Source: Gluconobacter cerevisiae (GTDB lineage Bacteria > Pseudomonadota > Alphaproteobacteria > Acetobacterales > Acetobacteraceae). Taken from it: a stretch of DNA of 64,000 nt. The notes beneath the pieces were generated by a model that made no database searches, was not told where the DNA came from, and saw nothing but the letters and a program-made list of their open reading frames with translations. Both the position numbers and the translations under genes were made by a program. Shown one piece after another: positions 26,732 through 36,033 of this stretch; position 1 is the first letter of the stretch; the number at the start of each line of letters is the position of its first letter. The stretch spans positions 186,001-250,000 of the forward strand of contig NZ_JABCQO010000001.1 in assembly GCF_015244675.1 (NCBI RefSeq), read 5' to 3'.

Positions 26732-27004
26732 TCAGAAGCGCGTCATGGCCGGGAAATCAGTCAGGACGTGTTCAGTAAAAGCCAGCAGAGGCGGAAAGAG
26801 CGTCGAGGCCATGAGCAGCAGCGTCGCGCAAACAGCGACGACCTTGAAGGTCAGCGGCATCGTCTGGTCCTGCAGCTGCGTTACGGCTTGCAAAAGACCG
26901 ATCAGGAGCCCGACCACCAGCGCAATCGCCAGCGGCGGCCCGGCGATCGAGGTAAACAGAAAAAGCGCGGAAGAGAGTTCCTGCGTGAGGGCCGCATCAT
27001 CCAC
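26732..27004 (-). CDS. sctS: T3SS export gate protein SctS (RhcS/HrcS, FliQ family)
   Basis: 90 residues, the usual size, with two transmembrane helices (LSSALFLFTSIAGPPLAIALVVGLLIGL and VVAVCATLLLMASTLF). The FliQ hallmark reads LLIGLLQAVTQLQDQTMPLTFK. It forms part of the helical SctR5-S4-T1 gate. It lies between sctR (38 bp gap) and sctT (3 bp gap). Confidence 0.95.
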   Translation of the reverse strand: MDDAALTQELSSALFLFTSIAGPPLAIALVVGLLIGLLQAVTQLQDQTMPLTFKVVAVCATLLLMASTLFPPLLAFTEHVLTDFPAMTRF

Positions 27005-27042
27005 CGGTAGTGTTCTTCCGCAGATACCCGCGAAGTGGCGGC

Positions 27043-27693
27043 CTACGCATAGCTCATCACCAGACCGTGCAGCAGGCGCGTCCAGCCGCTGGCGAGAACG
27101 AACAGAAGCAGCTTGAGCGGAACCGAGATCGTGTTGGGCTGAACCTGGGACAGGCCCATCGCGATCAGGATCGTGGTGACGACGAGGTCAATCGTGATGA
27201 AGGGCAGATAGATCAGGAAGCCAATTTCGAAAGCCCGTTTGAGCTCTCCCGTCAGGAAGGAAGGCAGGAGAATGGGAAGTGATTCCGGCGTCAGGCTGTC
27301 GCGCATGTCTTCGGGCCACAGGCGCTGGGTGGCGTTCATGAAGAAATTACGTTCGGGGGCCTGTGTGAAGCGGAGCAGATGCTGGGCAACGGGCGCCTGC
27401 ACGCGTTCATAGGCATCCACATAATCCGTCAGCGTCTCGTATTTCTGGTCGCTCTCCATGGCCGCCTTGTAGATGTCGTGGCCGAGAGGCGCGGAAATGA
27501 AGAGCGTGAGAATCAGCGAAATCGCATAAAGCACAATATTCGGCGGAGACTGCTGAATACCGAGCGCAGTGCGCAGCAGGAACAGGACGACCGAGATTTT
27601 CACGAACGACGTGGTGGTGATGACCGCGAGTATCAGGACGCCGAACCCAAGGGTCAGGACGAGGGCCGTGACGAGATTGGTCGAGCCGATCAT
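27043..27693 (-). CDS. sctR: T3SS export gate protein SctR (RhcR/HrcR, FliP family)
   Basis: 216 residues. The family signature TTSFVKISVVLFLLRTALGIQQSPPN is near the N-terminus, and PSFLTGELKRAFEIGFLIYLPFITIDLVV with GMSQV-like MGLSQVQPNTISVPLKLLLFV is in the C-terminal half. SctR is the main subunit of the export gate. It is the most conserved T3SS protein here, and would be the best marker for phylogeny. The start overlaps the sctQ stop by 4 bp. Confidence 0.97.
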   Translation of the reverse strand: MIGSTNLVTALVLTLGFGVLILAVITTTSFVKISVVLFLLRTALGIQQSPPNIVLYAISLILTLFISAPLGHDIYKAAMESDQKYETLTDYVDAYERVQAPVAQHLLRFTQAPERNFFMNATQRLWPEDMRDSLTPESLPILLPSFLTGELKRAFEIGFLIYLPFITIDLVVTTILIAMGLSQVQPNTISVPLKLLLFVLASGWTRLLHGLVMSYA

Positions 27694-28748
27694 GCGGTGA
27701 TGATCCGCGTCACCCGGATGGCGACGGAGGACCCGAGATCCACGAGTTCGCCTTCGCCAATGCGCCGGCCATTGGCCATGATTGACACGGAACGCTCGGT
27801 CAGGGCGCCGATATCAATCACATGCCCTTCTCCGATCGTCCTCAGTTCAGCCAGCGAAACCGGCATCCGCGCCAGTTCGAAGGTCAGGGGGATCTGAAGC
27901 TGTTCGATTGCGGAGGCATCGGCCACGACAGTCGTGGACTGGTGCGGTTCGGTCGCGGAGGACGGAGGTGTTTCAGTCATGCTGTTCCAATCTGCTGGCC
28001 AAATCCGGGCAAGCGGCGCAAACGCACCCTCAAAGACAATCCTGCTGCCATCATGCCGGACCAGTGCGCCCAGTACATCGCCCGCAACGATCACATGCCG
28101 GACCTGCGCTGCCGTTCCGAGAACCAGTCCAAAGCCGGGCCCGAGCGTCATGAGCTCATCCGGTGAGACCAGAACGCTCCCGATCCTTAACGACAGCATT
28201 ACTGGCGGATCAGGAAAACGACGCATAAGCGGCGGTGCAAGACGGTGCAGCACGGGCATCAGTACCGGAGGCAGACGAAGCACGCCACAGAAACTGCCCG
28301 ACGTATCAAAACGGGCCTCAAACCCAATTTCAACCAGTGCGGAAGCTTGGGCCGTGGCCTGTTGTGCTGGTTCGATCCGCGTGAAACGGATCGGCGCGTT
28401 TATCGCAGCCTCCAGCGTCGTCAGCCCCCGATCCAGCAATAGCTCCAGAAGCAGCAGGACCGCCGTGGACTCCATAGGCGCGCGAGGCTTCGGCTCAGCC
28501 AGTGAAACCAGCGTCTGAAGGACATCGTGAGGGAAAAGACATTGCCCCTCCTCCCGCTCGCCGATCCGAAAACAGACTGCACTCCACCGCGCTGATGTGA
28601 TTCTCGGTGGTGTAAAACGGGCCGAAAGCCTCTCTTCGCCCACCGGCAGGGCAAAGTCGTGTCGCCCGAGCAGGCCGGCCGCCGAAACGTCATAGCCCAG
28701 AGGCTTCGGAATGAGCCGTCGTATCGCGGGTGGCAAAGACAGCATCAT
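27690..28748 (-). CDS. sctQ: T3SS cytoplasmic sorting-platform (C-ring) protein SctQ
   Basis: 352 residues. The last 75 form a SpoA/SPOA2 domain: LQIPLTFELARMPVSLAELRTIGEGHVIDIG, then NGRRIGEGELVDLGSSVAIRV. The rest is variable, as in HrcQ/RhcQ, with LPPVLMPVLHRLAPPLM in the middle. SctQ builds the pods under the export gate with SctL and SctN. It overlaps sctO and sctR by 4 bp on each side. No SctP (needle-length ruler) lies between sctO and sctQ, where some systems carry it. Confidence 0.9.
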   Translation of the reverse strand: MMLSLPPAIRRLIPKPLGYDVSAAGLLGRHDFALPVGEERLSARFTPPRITSARWSAVCFRIGEREEGQCLFPHDVLQTLVSLAEPKPRAPMESTAVLLLLELLLDRGLTTLEAAINAPIRFTRIEPAQQATAQASALVEIGFEARFDTSGSFCGVLRLPPVLMPVLHRLAPPLMRRFPDPPVMLSLRIGSVLVSPDELMTLGPGFGLVLGTAAQVRHVIVAGDVLGALVRHDGSRIVFEGAFAPLARIWPADWNSMTETPPSSATEPHQSTTVVADASAIEQLQIPLTFELARMPVSLAELRTIGEGHVIDIGALTERSVSIMANGRRIGEGELVDLGSSVAIRVTRIITA

Positions 28749-29290
28749 GGAACGCTGTGCCGTGATGTCGTGCGATACTGGCGGGTGAGGCGCGCGCTAC
28801 TCTGGCGCATCATGGCGAGTTCCGCGATGTCCTGCTCCTCGCGCCGTTCCTGCGCCGTGCGGCGTTCAATGACAACCCGTTCCAGCAGGTCGCGCGCCTG
28901 TTTTTCGCGCTGTTCGTATTGCATCAGGAGACGACGGGTCGCGGCAGCGAGCTGACGCGCTTTTTCGACGTCACGTTCGGCCTGAGCAACCTTGTCCTTC
29001 AAGCGTTTTTCGTGATGGGCCAGCTCCTCAGTATGCTCGTGATCCCGGCGCAGCAGAACGGCACTGACCAGCGCGTCCTGCGGGCGAGAGGAGATCTCCG
29101 CCCGCACCTGAAGCTGGTGTGCCTGGTGGGTGGAAAGGACCTGACATGCATGAGTGAGTATGCCGAGACGCTGATCGACCTGTGACGTCGCAGCAGACAG
29201 AAGCTGCCGCGCCTCTGTGGCACGGCGCTGACGCAGCGTCACAAGCTGTCCCGCCGCCTGCGGACTCAGGCGCAAAGACGGCTCAGCCAT
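28745..29290 (-). CDS. sctO: T3SS stalk protein SctO (YscO/HrpO-like)
   Basis: 181 residues, charged and almost entirely helical, with heptad-like coiled coil from about residue 15 to 165 (for instance [31 protein letters not shown]). SctO proteins are poorly conserved, but share this size, coiled-coil nature and position between the ATPase and SctQ; they insert into the ATPase hexamer as a stalk. The first 25 bp overlap the end of sctN. Confidence 0.8.
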   Translation of the reverse strand: MAEPSLRLSPQAAGQLVTLRQRRATEARQLLSAATSQVDQRLGILTHACQVLSTHQAHQLQVRAEISSRPQDALVSAVLLRRDHEHTEELAHHEKRLKDKVAQAERDVEKARQLAAATRRLLMQYEQREKQARDLLERVVIERRTAQERREEQDIAELAMMRQSSARLTRQYRTTSRHSVP

Positions 29291-30984
29291 TCCAGCATCT
29301 CCGCAAAGGACGTCCGCTCGTCGTTACCCTGACGCAGGAAATTCCGGAGCGCGCCGATTTTGGCAATCGCTTCATCTGCCAGCGCGTCGCCGCCGGGTTT
29401 GTATTCGCCGACCTGCAACAGAAACTCGATCTCCTGATATTTCGCCCAAAGGCTCCGGATTTTCGTGGCCGCAGCCTGATGCCGCGGATCGGCCACGAGA
29501 GACATCACGCGCGAACGGCTGGTCAGAACGTCGATGGCCGGATAATGCCCGGCTGCTGCGAGTGCGCGCGACAGAATGACATGGCCGTCCAGAATGCCGC
29601 GTGTTTCCTCGGCAATCGGATCATCCATCCCGTCCTCGACCAGCACGGTATAAAACGCCGTGATCGATCCCCTCACCCCCATGCCGGCGCGCTCCATGAG
29701 CTGGGGCAGTGCTGCGAAAACCGACGGAGGAAAGCCGCGCCGTGTGGGAGGCTCCCCAGCGGCCAGTCCGATTTCGCGCAGGGCCCGGGCGTAACGGGTG
29801 ACATTGTCCACGAACAGCAGGACCTTCAGCCCCTGATCGCGGAAATATTCCGCAACCGTCGTGGCGGCCTGTGCACAGACGACGCGCTCGGCGGCGGGTC
29901 GGTCAGAGGTGGCGACGATCAGGACAGCGTTCTTCAACCCTTCCGCACCCAGATTATGCTCGACGAATTCGCGGACTTCACGGCCACGTTCGCCTACCAG
30001 CGCTACGACCGCGACATCGGCGGAACTGCCCTTGACGATGGCAGACATCAGGGTGGATTTGCCCGCCCCGGCCTCGCCATATACGCCGAGCCGTTGCCCT
30101 TCCCCACAGGTCAGCAAGCCGTCCAGAGCACGCAGCCCGACAGGCAGCGGCCGGTCGATTGGCTGACGCTCCATCGCGGGAGGCGGCGCGGCAGAAACGG
30201 AGCGTGAGGGCCCTGCTTCCAGAGGTCCCAGACCATCAATGGGCGTGCCGAGCGCATCAAGAACCCGGCCCAGAAGCCGCTCGCCAACCGGAAAGCTGCG
30301 TCGTCCCCCCGTCGTGACGACTTCCGTATCCACCGAGACGCCTTCGAGGCCGCCCATTGGCGTCATGAGCACTTCGTTTCCGTCCAGCCCCACCACTTCC
30401 GCATCCAGAGACCAGTCGCGATCACGGTTTTGCAACCGACAAAGATCGCCCACGGCCACATTTGGTAAAATGGCGCGGATAATGGTTCCGGTGGCACTTA
30501 CGACGCGCCCCTGCATCGGGTGCGTATCGATCCCCGCCGCCCGTGAGCGCAGCATGGGCAGGAGGGTCTTCATTCGCGCAATGACATGATCGGCAGTCTG
30601 TGACGGATCACGACTCACCTGCGCTTGAGACGCCTGCTTAGCCTGCGGTTTATGCGGCTCGGCCTCATCGGGCAGACGGGGCGCGTCCGTCGGGTCTGTG
30701 TTTTCCGAAGCCCGATCCTGTCCGATAAGAGACGCACCGGACTGACCGGTCCGGGCATCAGGTGTTTCGGGATCGGAACGTGAAACGGCCTGTTCCGTTT
30801 CGCTCGGGACCAGTTCCTGTGCCTGCCGTTTCTTGTCCGTCCGTTGCAATGTATGGAGCCGAACGAAATCTGCTTCTAACACGCTGGCAAGCGACACAGC
30901 CGGACGGGACACATCCGTCATGCCATCCACAGAAACCGTGTCGTCCGGAAAATGTGAGGATGGCGTCAGGGGCATGTCAGTCAT
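29266..30984 (-). CDS. sctN: T3SS ATPase SctN (RhcN/HrcN) with a long N-terminal extension
   Basis: 572 residues; the family is usually about 430-460. The catalytic domain has Walker [11 protein letters not shown] (302-311), [10 protein letters not shown], Walker B-like [32 protein letters not shown], and [21 protein letters not shown]. The first 130 residues are hydrophilic and rich in Ser, Asp, Gln and Pro (about 45-130 looks disordered). The extension is encoded without stops, and the gene start overlaps sctL by 8 bp, so the long start is favoured; an internal Met138 would leave 400 bp empty. SctN strips chaperones and unfolds cargo. Confidence 0.95.
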   Translation of the reverse strand: MTDMPLTPSSHFPDDTVSVDGMTDVSRPAVSLASVLEADFVRLHTLQRTDKKRQAQELVPSETEQAVSRSDPETPDARTGQSGASLIGQDRASENTDPTDAPRLPDEAEPHKPQAKQASQAQVSRDPSQTADHVIARMKTLLPMLRSRAAGIDTHPMQGRVVSATGTIIRAILPNVAVGDLCRLQNRDRDWSLDAEVVGLDGNEVLMTPMGGLEGVSVDTEVVTTGGRRSFPVGERLLGRVLDALGTPIDGLGPLEAGPSRSVSAAPPPAMERQPIDRPLPVGLRALDGLLTCGEGQRLGVYGEAGAGKSTLMSAIVKGSSADVAVVALVGERGREVREFVEHNLGAEGLKNAVLIVATSDRPAAERVVCAQAATTVAEYFRDQGLKVLLFVDNVTRYARALREIGLAAGEPPTRRGFPPSVFAALPQLMERAGMGVRGSITAFYTVLVEDGMDDPIAEETRGILDGHVILSRALAAAGHYPAIDVLTSRSRVMSLVADPRHQAAATKIRSLWAKYQEIEFLLQVGEYKPGGDALADEAIAKIGALRNFLRQGNDERTSFAEMLEWLSRLCA

Positions 30985-31576
30985 GCTGCATCCATTGTGC
31001 GCTCAGATGCTCTCGCAGCACGGCAAGCTGGGCGTCCACGCCCAGTTCTGCGACGCCCAGCTCACTTTCCAGCACGCAGCGCCCGGATGCCAGCATCGGG
31101 TCGATCTCAAGGCGCAGGCCGGGGTTGTGGACTGTCAGGTCTTCTACGACCGGACGCAGGATTTCGGCGCAGTCGGATGCCACGCGCAGCGTTGCCAGCG
31201 TGCCATGCCGGATTTTCCCCAGTGTATGCCGGATGGCCGCAGGAAGGGCGCTCCCGATATCGAGCCGTCCGAACAGATCCGTTACGACGTCCGTCACGAT
31301 AGCTGGAAGGCTCGTTTCCAGATCCCGAAGCACTTTGGCGACGGCTTCATCCGTCGCGAGAAGACGACGTGCCATTTCTGCGGAGGCTTTGTCATGGCCG
31401 GTCTGATAGCCACGCCGACATTCCGCGTCATAGGCGTTCCGCGTCGCGGACAGCAGCACGGTGGCATTACGGATGGCGGTATCATAGGCCAGAGACGCCT
31501 CGCACCACGCGCTCATGTCCTCAGGGCGCAAGACCGTCGTGGAAGGCCGCATCCGCGAAAACATCCGTTCAGACAT
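30977..31576 (-). CDS. sctL: T3SS ATPase regulator/stator SctL (NolV/HrpE/YscL)
   Basis: 199 residues from the ATG at 31576 (a start 9 bp upstream is possible). The pattern fits the FliH/YscL family: a short N-terminal segment, a helical middle ([34 protein letters not shown]), and a C-terminal domain with [44 protein letters not shown]. SctL links the ATPase to the SctQ pods. It overlaps sctK by 8 bp and sctN by 8 bp. Confidence 0.87.
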   Translation of the reverse strand: MSERMFSRMRPSTTVLRPEDMSAWCEASLAYDTAIRNATVLLSATRNAYDAECRRGYQTGHDKASAEMARRLLATDEAVAKVLRDLETSLPAIVTDVVTDLFGRLDIGSALPAAIRHTLGKIRHGTLATLRVASDCAEILRPVVEDLTVHNPGLRLEIDPMLASGRCVLESELGVAELGVDAQLAVLREHLSAQWMQHD

Positions 31577-32204
31577 GCGCAGCAACCCCTTCCGCGACCT
31601 TCAGGATGATCGGGTCGTACGCGCCGGATGCTGCTGGCAGAAGTGTTCTTGCAGGCAATTTCAGCGTTGCGAGGCGCCCATAATCTCCCGTCAGGCTGTC
31701 GCGCCAGCGGATCAGACAGGACCAGCCGCAGTCCGTTACGGCTCTGGCGAGTCCGGCAATGTCCGTATCGGGTTCGGGGGATGGTCCTGCGGACGGCATT
31801 GGCACACCGCTCTGCGCCCAGTGCGCACCATTGCGAATTCCAAACAGTCTGACATTTTCGCCCAATACGGTATCGAGCACCGTAATCGCCTGACGGTCCA
31901 CCTGTTTCGCCAGACTCCGCCAGTAAACGACAGCCCCCATATGCCGCCCTGCCCTTTGCAAACCCTCCTCCGGCTGAAGGGCCAAAGCCTCCAAGGGGTC
32001 CTGTGGAGGATGGACAGGCGGCAGTCCCTGACAGTCCAACAGCTCGATCAGGCGTTCTGAAAGTCTTGAACAGGTCTGGAGTTTCTGAACCGTATCACGG
32101 TGCAGCATCGGCAGACGCAACTGCAAATGGGACGGATGAATGTCCGCCAGCATCTGTCCGCATTTCATTTCAGAAGAAACGGCCATACTGTACGCTGCGT
32201 TCAC
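31569..32204 (-). CDS. sctK: T3SS sorting-platform accessory protein, SctK-like (NolU/HrpD)
   Basis: 211 residues from a GTG that overlaps the sctJ stop by 4 bp; an ATG at 32186 is the alternative. The family is weakly conserved. Features that fit are an N-terminal LADIHPSHLQLRLP, GRHMGAVVYWRSLAKQVDRQAITVLDTVLGENVRLFGIRNG in the middle, and a C-terminal TLLPAASGAYDPIILKVAEG. SctK connects SctQ to the SctD ring. The call rests mainly on order J-K-L-N, which equals nolT-nolU-nolV-rhcN of rhizobia. Confidence 0.7.
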   Translation of the reverse strand: MNAAYSMAVSSEMKCGQMLADIHPSHLQLRLPMLHRDTVQKLQTCSRLSERLIELLDCQGLPPVHPPQDPLEALALQPEEGLQRAGRHMGAVVYWRSLAKQVDRQAITVLDTVLGENVRLFGIRNGAHWAQSGVPMPSAGPSPEPDTDIAGLARAVTDCGWSCLIRWRDSLTGDYGRLATLKLPARTLLPAASGAYDPIILKVAEGVAAHV

Positions 32205-32959
32205 GCGGCTTCACGCTGCACGATAGCCAGTTCCGTCGCGTTCGAAGCAGTTTTCCTGCGAAAGCGCCGCCATAGAATGCTGGCGCCATACCCGGCAGGA
32301 AAGGCGAAAGCAAAAAACCATCCGGTCCAGCCGAGCGGGCTCATCCATTCCGTCTGAACCGGCGGAAGATGCGGAACCGCGACTGGCAAAAGAATGACGG
32401 AGACCCGGTCATAGGCCAGATCCTGAACGGCATTGGCGACCATCAACTTGATCTTGGGCAGCAGCCCCGATACAGCCGTTCCGGAATCGTACCGGATGAC
32501 GACAGAGGCTGTGGCCGGTTTGTCCACACCCGTCACCGGGTCGCTCGCGGCAGGTGCGATATGGACACGCGCATCAATCACACCATCAATATCATTGAGC
32601 GTGTGCCCAAGCTCCTGACTGATGCCGTAATACAGCTTGGCCCGTTCAGCGGTGGGCGTGCTGATCATGCCCTGCTGCTGGAAAATCTTGTCCATGCTGT
32701 CATATCCGTTGCGGGGATAATGACTGCTGCGCAGGATGGAGACCGCATCCGCAACATGCCGCTCTGACACCTCCACGGTGGAACTGCCGTCCTTGGCAAT
32801 CAGACGCGTAGCGGAAATCCCGTGTTGCAGAAGGATGGCGATCATCTCCATCGCATCGCGTTCCGAAAGCTCGGTGTAGAGCACGGTCTGGCACGCAGTG
32901 AGGGAGAGGAGAAGCAACAGGGCAGGAAGAGTAAGAAACAGGCGGCGGATACGAAACAT
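32201..32959 (-). CDS. sctJ: T3SS inner-membrane ring lipoprotein SctJ (NolT/RhcJ/HrcJ)
   Basis: 252 residues. The signal peptide ends at lipobox LSLTAC (Cys23). The YscJ/FliF ring-building motifs follow: LYTELSERDAMEMIAILLQHGI, the SSHYPRNGYDSMDKIFQ segment, PTAERAKLYYGISQELGHTLNDIDGVIDARVHI, and ASVVIRYDSG. A C-terminal transmembrane helix (WTGWFFAFAFPAGYGASIL) ends in a basic tail. It forms the periplasmic inner ring with SctD. Confidence 0.96.
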   Translation of the reverse strand: MFRIRRLFLTLPALLLLLSLTACQTVLYTELSERDAMEMIAILLQHGISATRLIAKDGSSTVEVSERHVADAVSILRSSHYPRNGYDSMDKIFQQQGMISTPTAERAKLYYGISQELGHTLNDIDGVIDARVHIAPAASDPVTGVDKPATASVVIRYDSGTAVSGLLPKIKLMVANAVQDLAYDRVSVILLPVAVPHLPPVQTEWMSPLGWTGWFFAFAFPAGYGASILWRRFRRKTASNATELAIVQREAA

Positions 32960-32963
32960 CGCC

Positions 32964-33500
32964 TCATCCTCCCTGTGTGAGGAGGCTCTTCAGCGTGGAT
33001 GTCATGTTCTGTGACGACACGGTGATGATATGGGTTTCGAATTCGGAATTGGTGAATGCCATCTGGCGGGTCAGGGCTTCGTTATACATCGCAACCCCCT
33101 CCTGCTCGACTTTTTCAAAAAGATTGTTGAGAGGGGCAGTTTTTTCGTCCACTTTCCCTGCGGGAGCGGCACTGGAAGACCCTGAAAGTCCCGGAACTCC
33201 CAAACTGCCCTGCGGAAGAGCCAGATGTCCCGATCCTGTTGCCGGAATAACTGTCGGCGCCAGCGCATTGAGCGTTGAAAAGGCACTACTGATCCGCCCC
33301 AGTCCTGACAGGATCTGATCTCCCAGTGTGTCTGTCGTGGAGATGGACTGCGTCTCGTATGTCTGACGTGCGGGCGTGCTTTGCAGGAAAGCAAGCTGAT
33401 CTTCGCCGACAGGAGATACGCCTGCCGTCATCCCGGTTGTCTGGTCAGTTAGGGAGCGCTGGGCCAGCGCTGTCGCATCCAATCCCGTAATGCCTGTCAT
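32964..33500 (-). CDS. sctI: T3SS inner rod protein SctI (NolB-like)
   Basis: 178 residues, first gene of the sctI-U operon and 4 bp ahead of sctJ. The C-terminal 30 residues (FTNSEFETHIITVSSQNMTSTLKSLLTQGG) are helical and match the conserved end of inner-rod proteins. The rest is Ser/Thr/Gly/Pro-rich and disordered-looking. In rhizobia nolB holds this exact place, divergent from nolW. The ATG at 33500 has only a weak ribosome-binding site (GCAGGT). A GTCAG-type element lies about 65 bp upstream. Confidence 0.75.
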   Translation of the reverse strand: MTGITGLDATALAQRSLTDQTTGMTAGVSPVGEDQLAFLQSTPARQTYETQSISTTDTLGDQILSGLGRISSAFSTLNALAPTVIPATGSGHLALPQGSLGVPGLSGSSSAAPAGKVDEKTAPLNNLFEKVEQEGVAMYNEALTRQMAFTNSEFETHIITVSSQNMTSTLKSLLTQGG

Positions 33501-33561
33501 ACCTGCGACCCCGAACGATTTCCTGCAACAGGCCCGGACCTATCGGGACTAGTTCTAGGGA

Positions 33562-33586
33562 CGAAAGCTGATCTGAACCTGACCTT
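33562..33586 (-). promoter_or_regulatory. tts-box-like element in the divergent sctI-sctC1 promoter
   Basis: On the minus strand the sequence reads GTCAGGTTCAGATCAGCT then TTCGTCCC (about 33583 down to 33558). It combines GTCAG-x-TT with AGCT at the spacing of the rhizobial tts box as I recall it (GTCAGCTT, six bases, AGCT, then CCC). It ends about 60 bp before the sctI start, and could also act on sctC1 on the other strand. Confidence 0.5.
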
Positions 33587-33663
33587 AAAATGGCCGCCGG
33601 AAAGCGTCTTCATGCAGTCGGCAAGAATTGTCGGGCTTCTGTGCGCGGTCTATAGAAGAACAG

Positions 33664-34272
33664 ATGAAGCAGAACTCCACTTGCAGTTCAAAAAAGACGA
33701 TGACGCTGCACCAGCGATTTCTTTCGGGCGTTCTGATGGCCTCTGCCATGTTTGCACTGCCTCGCAGCGTCAGGGCAGAGCCGCTGCCGCTTCCCGATCA
33801 GGGGCGCTATACGGTCATCCATCAGACCTTGTCCGACGTCCTGACCCAGTTCTGTGAAGATGTGAATCTGCGCGTTGTTGTGGACCCATCCATTCAGGGG
33901 AATGTGCGCTCAGGCTTTACCGCTGAGACGCCTCTGGCATTTTTGAATGCTTTGTCCGCCGAATACAGGCTGGACTGGTATTATGATGGCAACATCTTGC
34001 ACGTCACACCATCATCCGCGACGACCACCCAGTCCTTTCCGCTTGGCGGCGTGTCGTATGCGGCGCTGATGCGGGTTATCGACGCAAAGAAAATGCTGGA
34101 ACCCCATTATGCGATCCACACCGATGATCATGGGCGTTCAGTGAGCGTCTTCGGGCCGCCCGATCTGCGCGATCGCGTCAGCCAGACGATCCAGTCCCTC
34201 AGCGGACCGGGCGCGGGGCATCGAACAGTCAAGATTTTTCGAGGAAGTGCCGTTCAGGAAGTTTCGAAGTAG
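33664..34272 (+). CDS. sctC1: T3SS secretin N-terminal component SctC1 (NolW/RhcC1-like)
   Basis: 202 residues from the ATG at 33664 (33628 and 33700 are alternatives). A signal peptide ends at PRSVRA-EP. It then has only the N0/N1 part of a secretin: YTVIHQTLSDVLTQFCEDVNLRVVVDPSIQGNV, TPLAFLNALSAEYRLDWYYDGNILHVTP, LMRVIDAKKMLEPHYAI and VSVFGPPDLRDRVSQTIQSL. No pore domain follows; the gene stops cleanly. In rhizobia the secretin is likewise split into RhcC1 (NolW) and RhcC2. Its divergent placement from sctI equals nolW-nolB. The second half is at 36710-38149. Confidence 0.87.
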   Translation: MKQNSTCSSKKTMTLHQRFLSGVLMASAMFALPRSVRAEPLPLPDQGRYTVIHQTLSDVLTQFCEDVNLRVVVDPSIQGNVRSGFTAETPLAFLNALSAEYRLDWYYDGNILHVTPSSATTTQSFPLGGVSYAALMRVIDAKKMLEPHYAIHTDDHGRSVSVFGPPDLRDRVSQTIQSLSGPGAGHRTVKIFRGSAVQEVSK

Positions 34273-34386
34273 CTCGGGATTTCCTGAAAAATGCGCTGCC
34301 GACGAATTTGACCAGTTTTCCTAGTCCGTTCGTCGGCAGAATTCCCGATCAGAAATTCTGACCGGGAAGAGGAGCGCGCTATATCC

Positions 34387-34881
34387 TCAGGAGGCCGGCT
34401 GGGAAGGAATGGGAGCCAGATCCGGCTGACCTGTTTCGCCGGTCGTTTCCCCGCCCTTCGGGCTGGAGCTGCTGGAGGAGTCCTTGTTCTTGGCTTCCTG
34501 AGCCTGGATGAAACTGACCAGGCTGGTAATCTGCGTGAGGGACCCCAGCGGAACGGTGAGAGGCTTCAGAATCTTGTCAAATTTATCGCCAAAATCCTTC
34601 GCCTTGTCGCTTTTGGACTTAGTAGGCTTGGCCTTCGGTTCTGCGATAGCGGGCTCGGGTTCAATATGAGGGGTGTGCACGGCAGGCACATGCTCAGACG
34701 CTATCGATGCAGGATGGATTTCCGAATTTTGCGAATAAACGGAGCTGGGAGGTCTTGGCGCCGTGTTGTGAAGAGTCTCGTTGAAACTCGTAATTTCGCT
34801 GTGAGGGGTGGAGGTGCTTTCGCCAACGTGGGTTACAGGCGTATGCGGCTCAATTTCGCTGGATCCGATTCTACCGGGCAT
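34387..34881 (-). CDS. Unknown Pro/Ser/Thr-rich protein inside the T3SS cluster; candidate secreted protein
   Basis: 164 residues, no Cys, rich in Ser, Pro, Thr, Lys and His. Residues 1-80 look disordered; a Lys-rich patch (PKAKPTKSKSDKAKDFGDKFDKILKP) is followed by one possible helix (LTQITSLVSFIQAQEAKNK) and a Ser-rich tail. A good ribosome-binding site (GGAGAG) precedes the ATG at 34881. No family was recognised. Composition and position fit an exported T3SS protein, or a divergent SctP-type ruler (Pro-rich); neither is proven. Confidence 0.5.
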   Translation of the reverse strand: MPGRIGSSEIEPHTPVTHVGESTSTPHSEITSFNETLHNTAPRPPSSVYSQNSEIHPASIASEHVPAVHTPHIEPEPAIAEPKAKPTKSKSDKAKDFGDKFDKILKPLTVPLGSLTQITSLVSFIQAQEAKNKDSSSSSSPKGGETTGETGQPDLAPIPSQPAS

Positions 34882-35187
34882 CTCTGGCTCTCTCCATGAA
34901 TCAATGTTGCGCTCATCACCGAAATGCTAAAAGACCGGGACAGAGGGGCAAATCGGCGTGCTTTCATTCTGTAAGAGAGCAGTCTGTCTTTATCCTGATC
35001 TAGTTTTGACATTTGAAAGTGCTGATCCGGTTTCACGGAACCATTATACTCTGACGGGAATCCGGCCTTCGGGATCTGTCAAAAAAATTCCATATTTCAG
35101 GAGGCCGCCTGAAATCGTCAGCGCCGGATAAGATTGATAAGTTGCGCCTCTCAGAGCTGTTCTGCGCTTCGTTACGAAAGTTTTTCC
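34882..35187. promoter_or_regulatory. Divergent promoter region with a palindrome
   Basis: About 300 bp between two divergent genes. It holds the 20-bp dyad TTTCAGG-6-CCTGAAA at 35096-35115 (preceded by AAAAAAATT), about 70 bp before the TPR lipoprotein start. No GTCAGsTT element was found here. The dyad may be an operator or a short RNA hairpin. Confidence 0.35.
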
Positions 35188-36033
35188 ATGCGGGTTTCTT
35201 TTCCGTCACGTACCGTGTTTTTTGCTTCCATCATGACGGTTTGCCTTGCCGGATGCGTGTCAAACGCTTCGCATAACGCACAGGATGTCGCGCGGGAGCG
35301 ACAGGCGGCGCGAAACCCGGAAAGCATGATGAAAGTCGGTGACAGTGCGCGCGCGCGTGGAGAGTGGTCGACCGCCGCAGCCTTTTATGGTCGCGCCGTT
35401 GCCCTGCGTCCCGGACAACCGGATTATGTGGGGCCGTACGCCGAAGCGCTCATGCATCAGGGGCGAACGAACGAGGCGATCGAGGCCATTCACAGTGCCG
35501 AAGCCAACGCGACATCTGCTGAGCGCGTGCGCCTTGCGCTGCTGCTCGCCCAGTTACTCAATACCTCACAGCGTTCGCAGGAAGCGATCGGGGTTCTGCT
35601 CCCCGTGATCCAGCAAAACCCCAATTCCGCTCCTTTACGGGTGGCATTGGGGATTTCCTATGAAATTTCCGGAGATGCACAGGGTGCGCGTCAGAGTTAT
35701 CGCGATGCGCTGCGGATCGACCCAAACAATATCGCCGCTGCGAATGATCTCGCCCTTTCGGAAGCCCTTGCAGGGCAGCCGCGTCAAGCACTTACTGAGC
35801 TTTTGGCTCTGCGGACGCAGGCCGTGGAGCGCGGGGCTTCGGCAGCCTCGCTTTCCACGATCGATGGAAATCTGGCGATCGTTTACGCTCTTGAAGGCAA
35901 ATTATCTAACGCACGGCAATCCGCACGCTCGGCGGCCCTCAGCAGCGAACAGATCCAGCAGAACATGCGGTTCTATACCCTCCTGCACGCTGCTCAGGGC
36001 GTAGATGCCGCCTCATCCGTAGCGGGAGACTGA
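35188..36033 (+). CDS. TPR lipoprotein, TadD-like
   Basis: 281 residues from the ATG at 35188, which places lipobox MTVCLAGC at a normal distance (Cys19); the upstream start at 35134 would bury it. At least four tetratricopeptide units follow: ARARGEWSTAAAFYGRAVALRPGQPDYV, AEALMHQGRTNEAIEAI, VALGISYEISGDAQGARQSYRDALRIDPNNIAA and LAIVYALEGKLSNARQSARSA. Tad/Flp pilus loci carry such TadD lipoproteins, which help secretin assembly. Here it sits beside the Tad-like secretin sctC2 and a CpaD-like gene, so it is probably a pilotin-like helper. Its last 40 bp overlap the end of the convergent CpaD-like gene. Confidence 0.75.
   Translation: MRVSFPSRTVFFASIMTVCLAGCVSNASHNAQDVARERQAARNPESMMKVGDSARARGEWSTAAAFYGRAVALRPGQPDYVGPYAEALMHQGRTNEAIEAIHSAEANATSAERVRLALLLAQLLNTSQRSQEAIGVLLPVIQQNPNSAPLRVALGISYEISGDAQGARQSYRDALRIDPNNIAAANDLALSEALAGQPRQALTELLALRTQAVERGASAASLSTIDGNLAIVYALEGKLSNARQSARSAALSSEQIQQNMRFYTLLHAAQGVDAASSVAGD

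Noticed and set aside
33664-34272. SctC1 as a truncated, broken secretin
   Set aside because: It ends cleanly after N1, has a signal peptide, and the separate pore half exists at 36710-38149 as in rhizobia.
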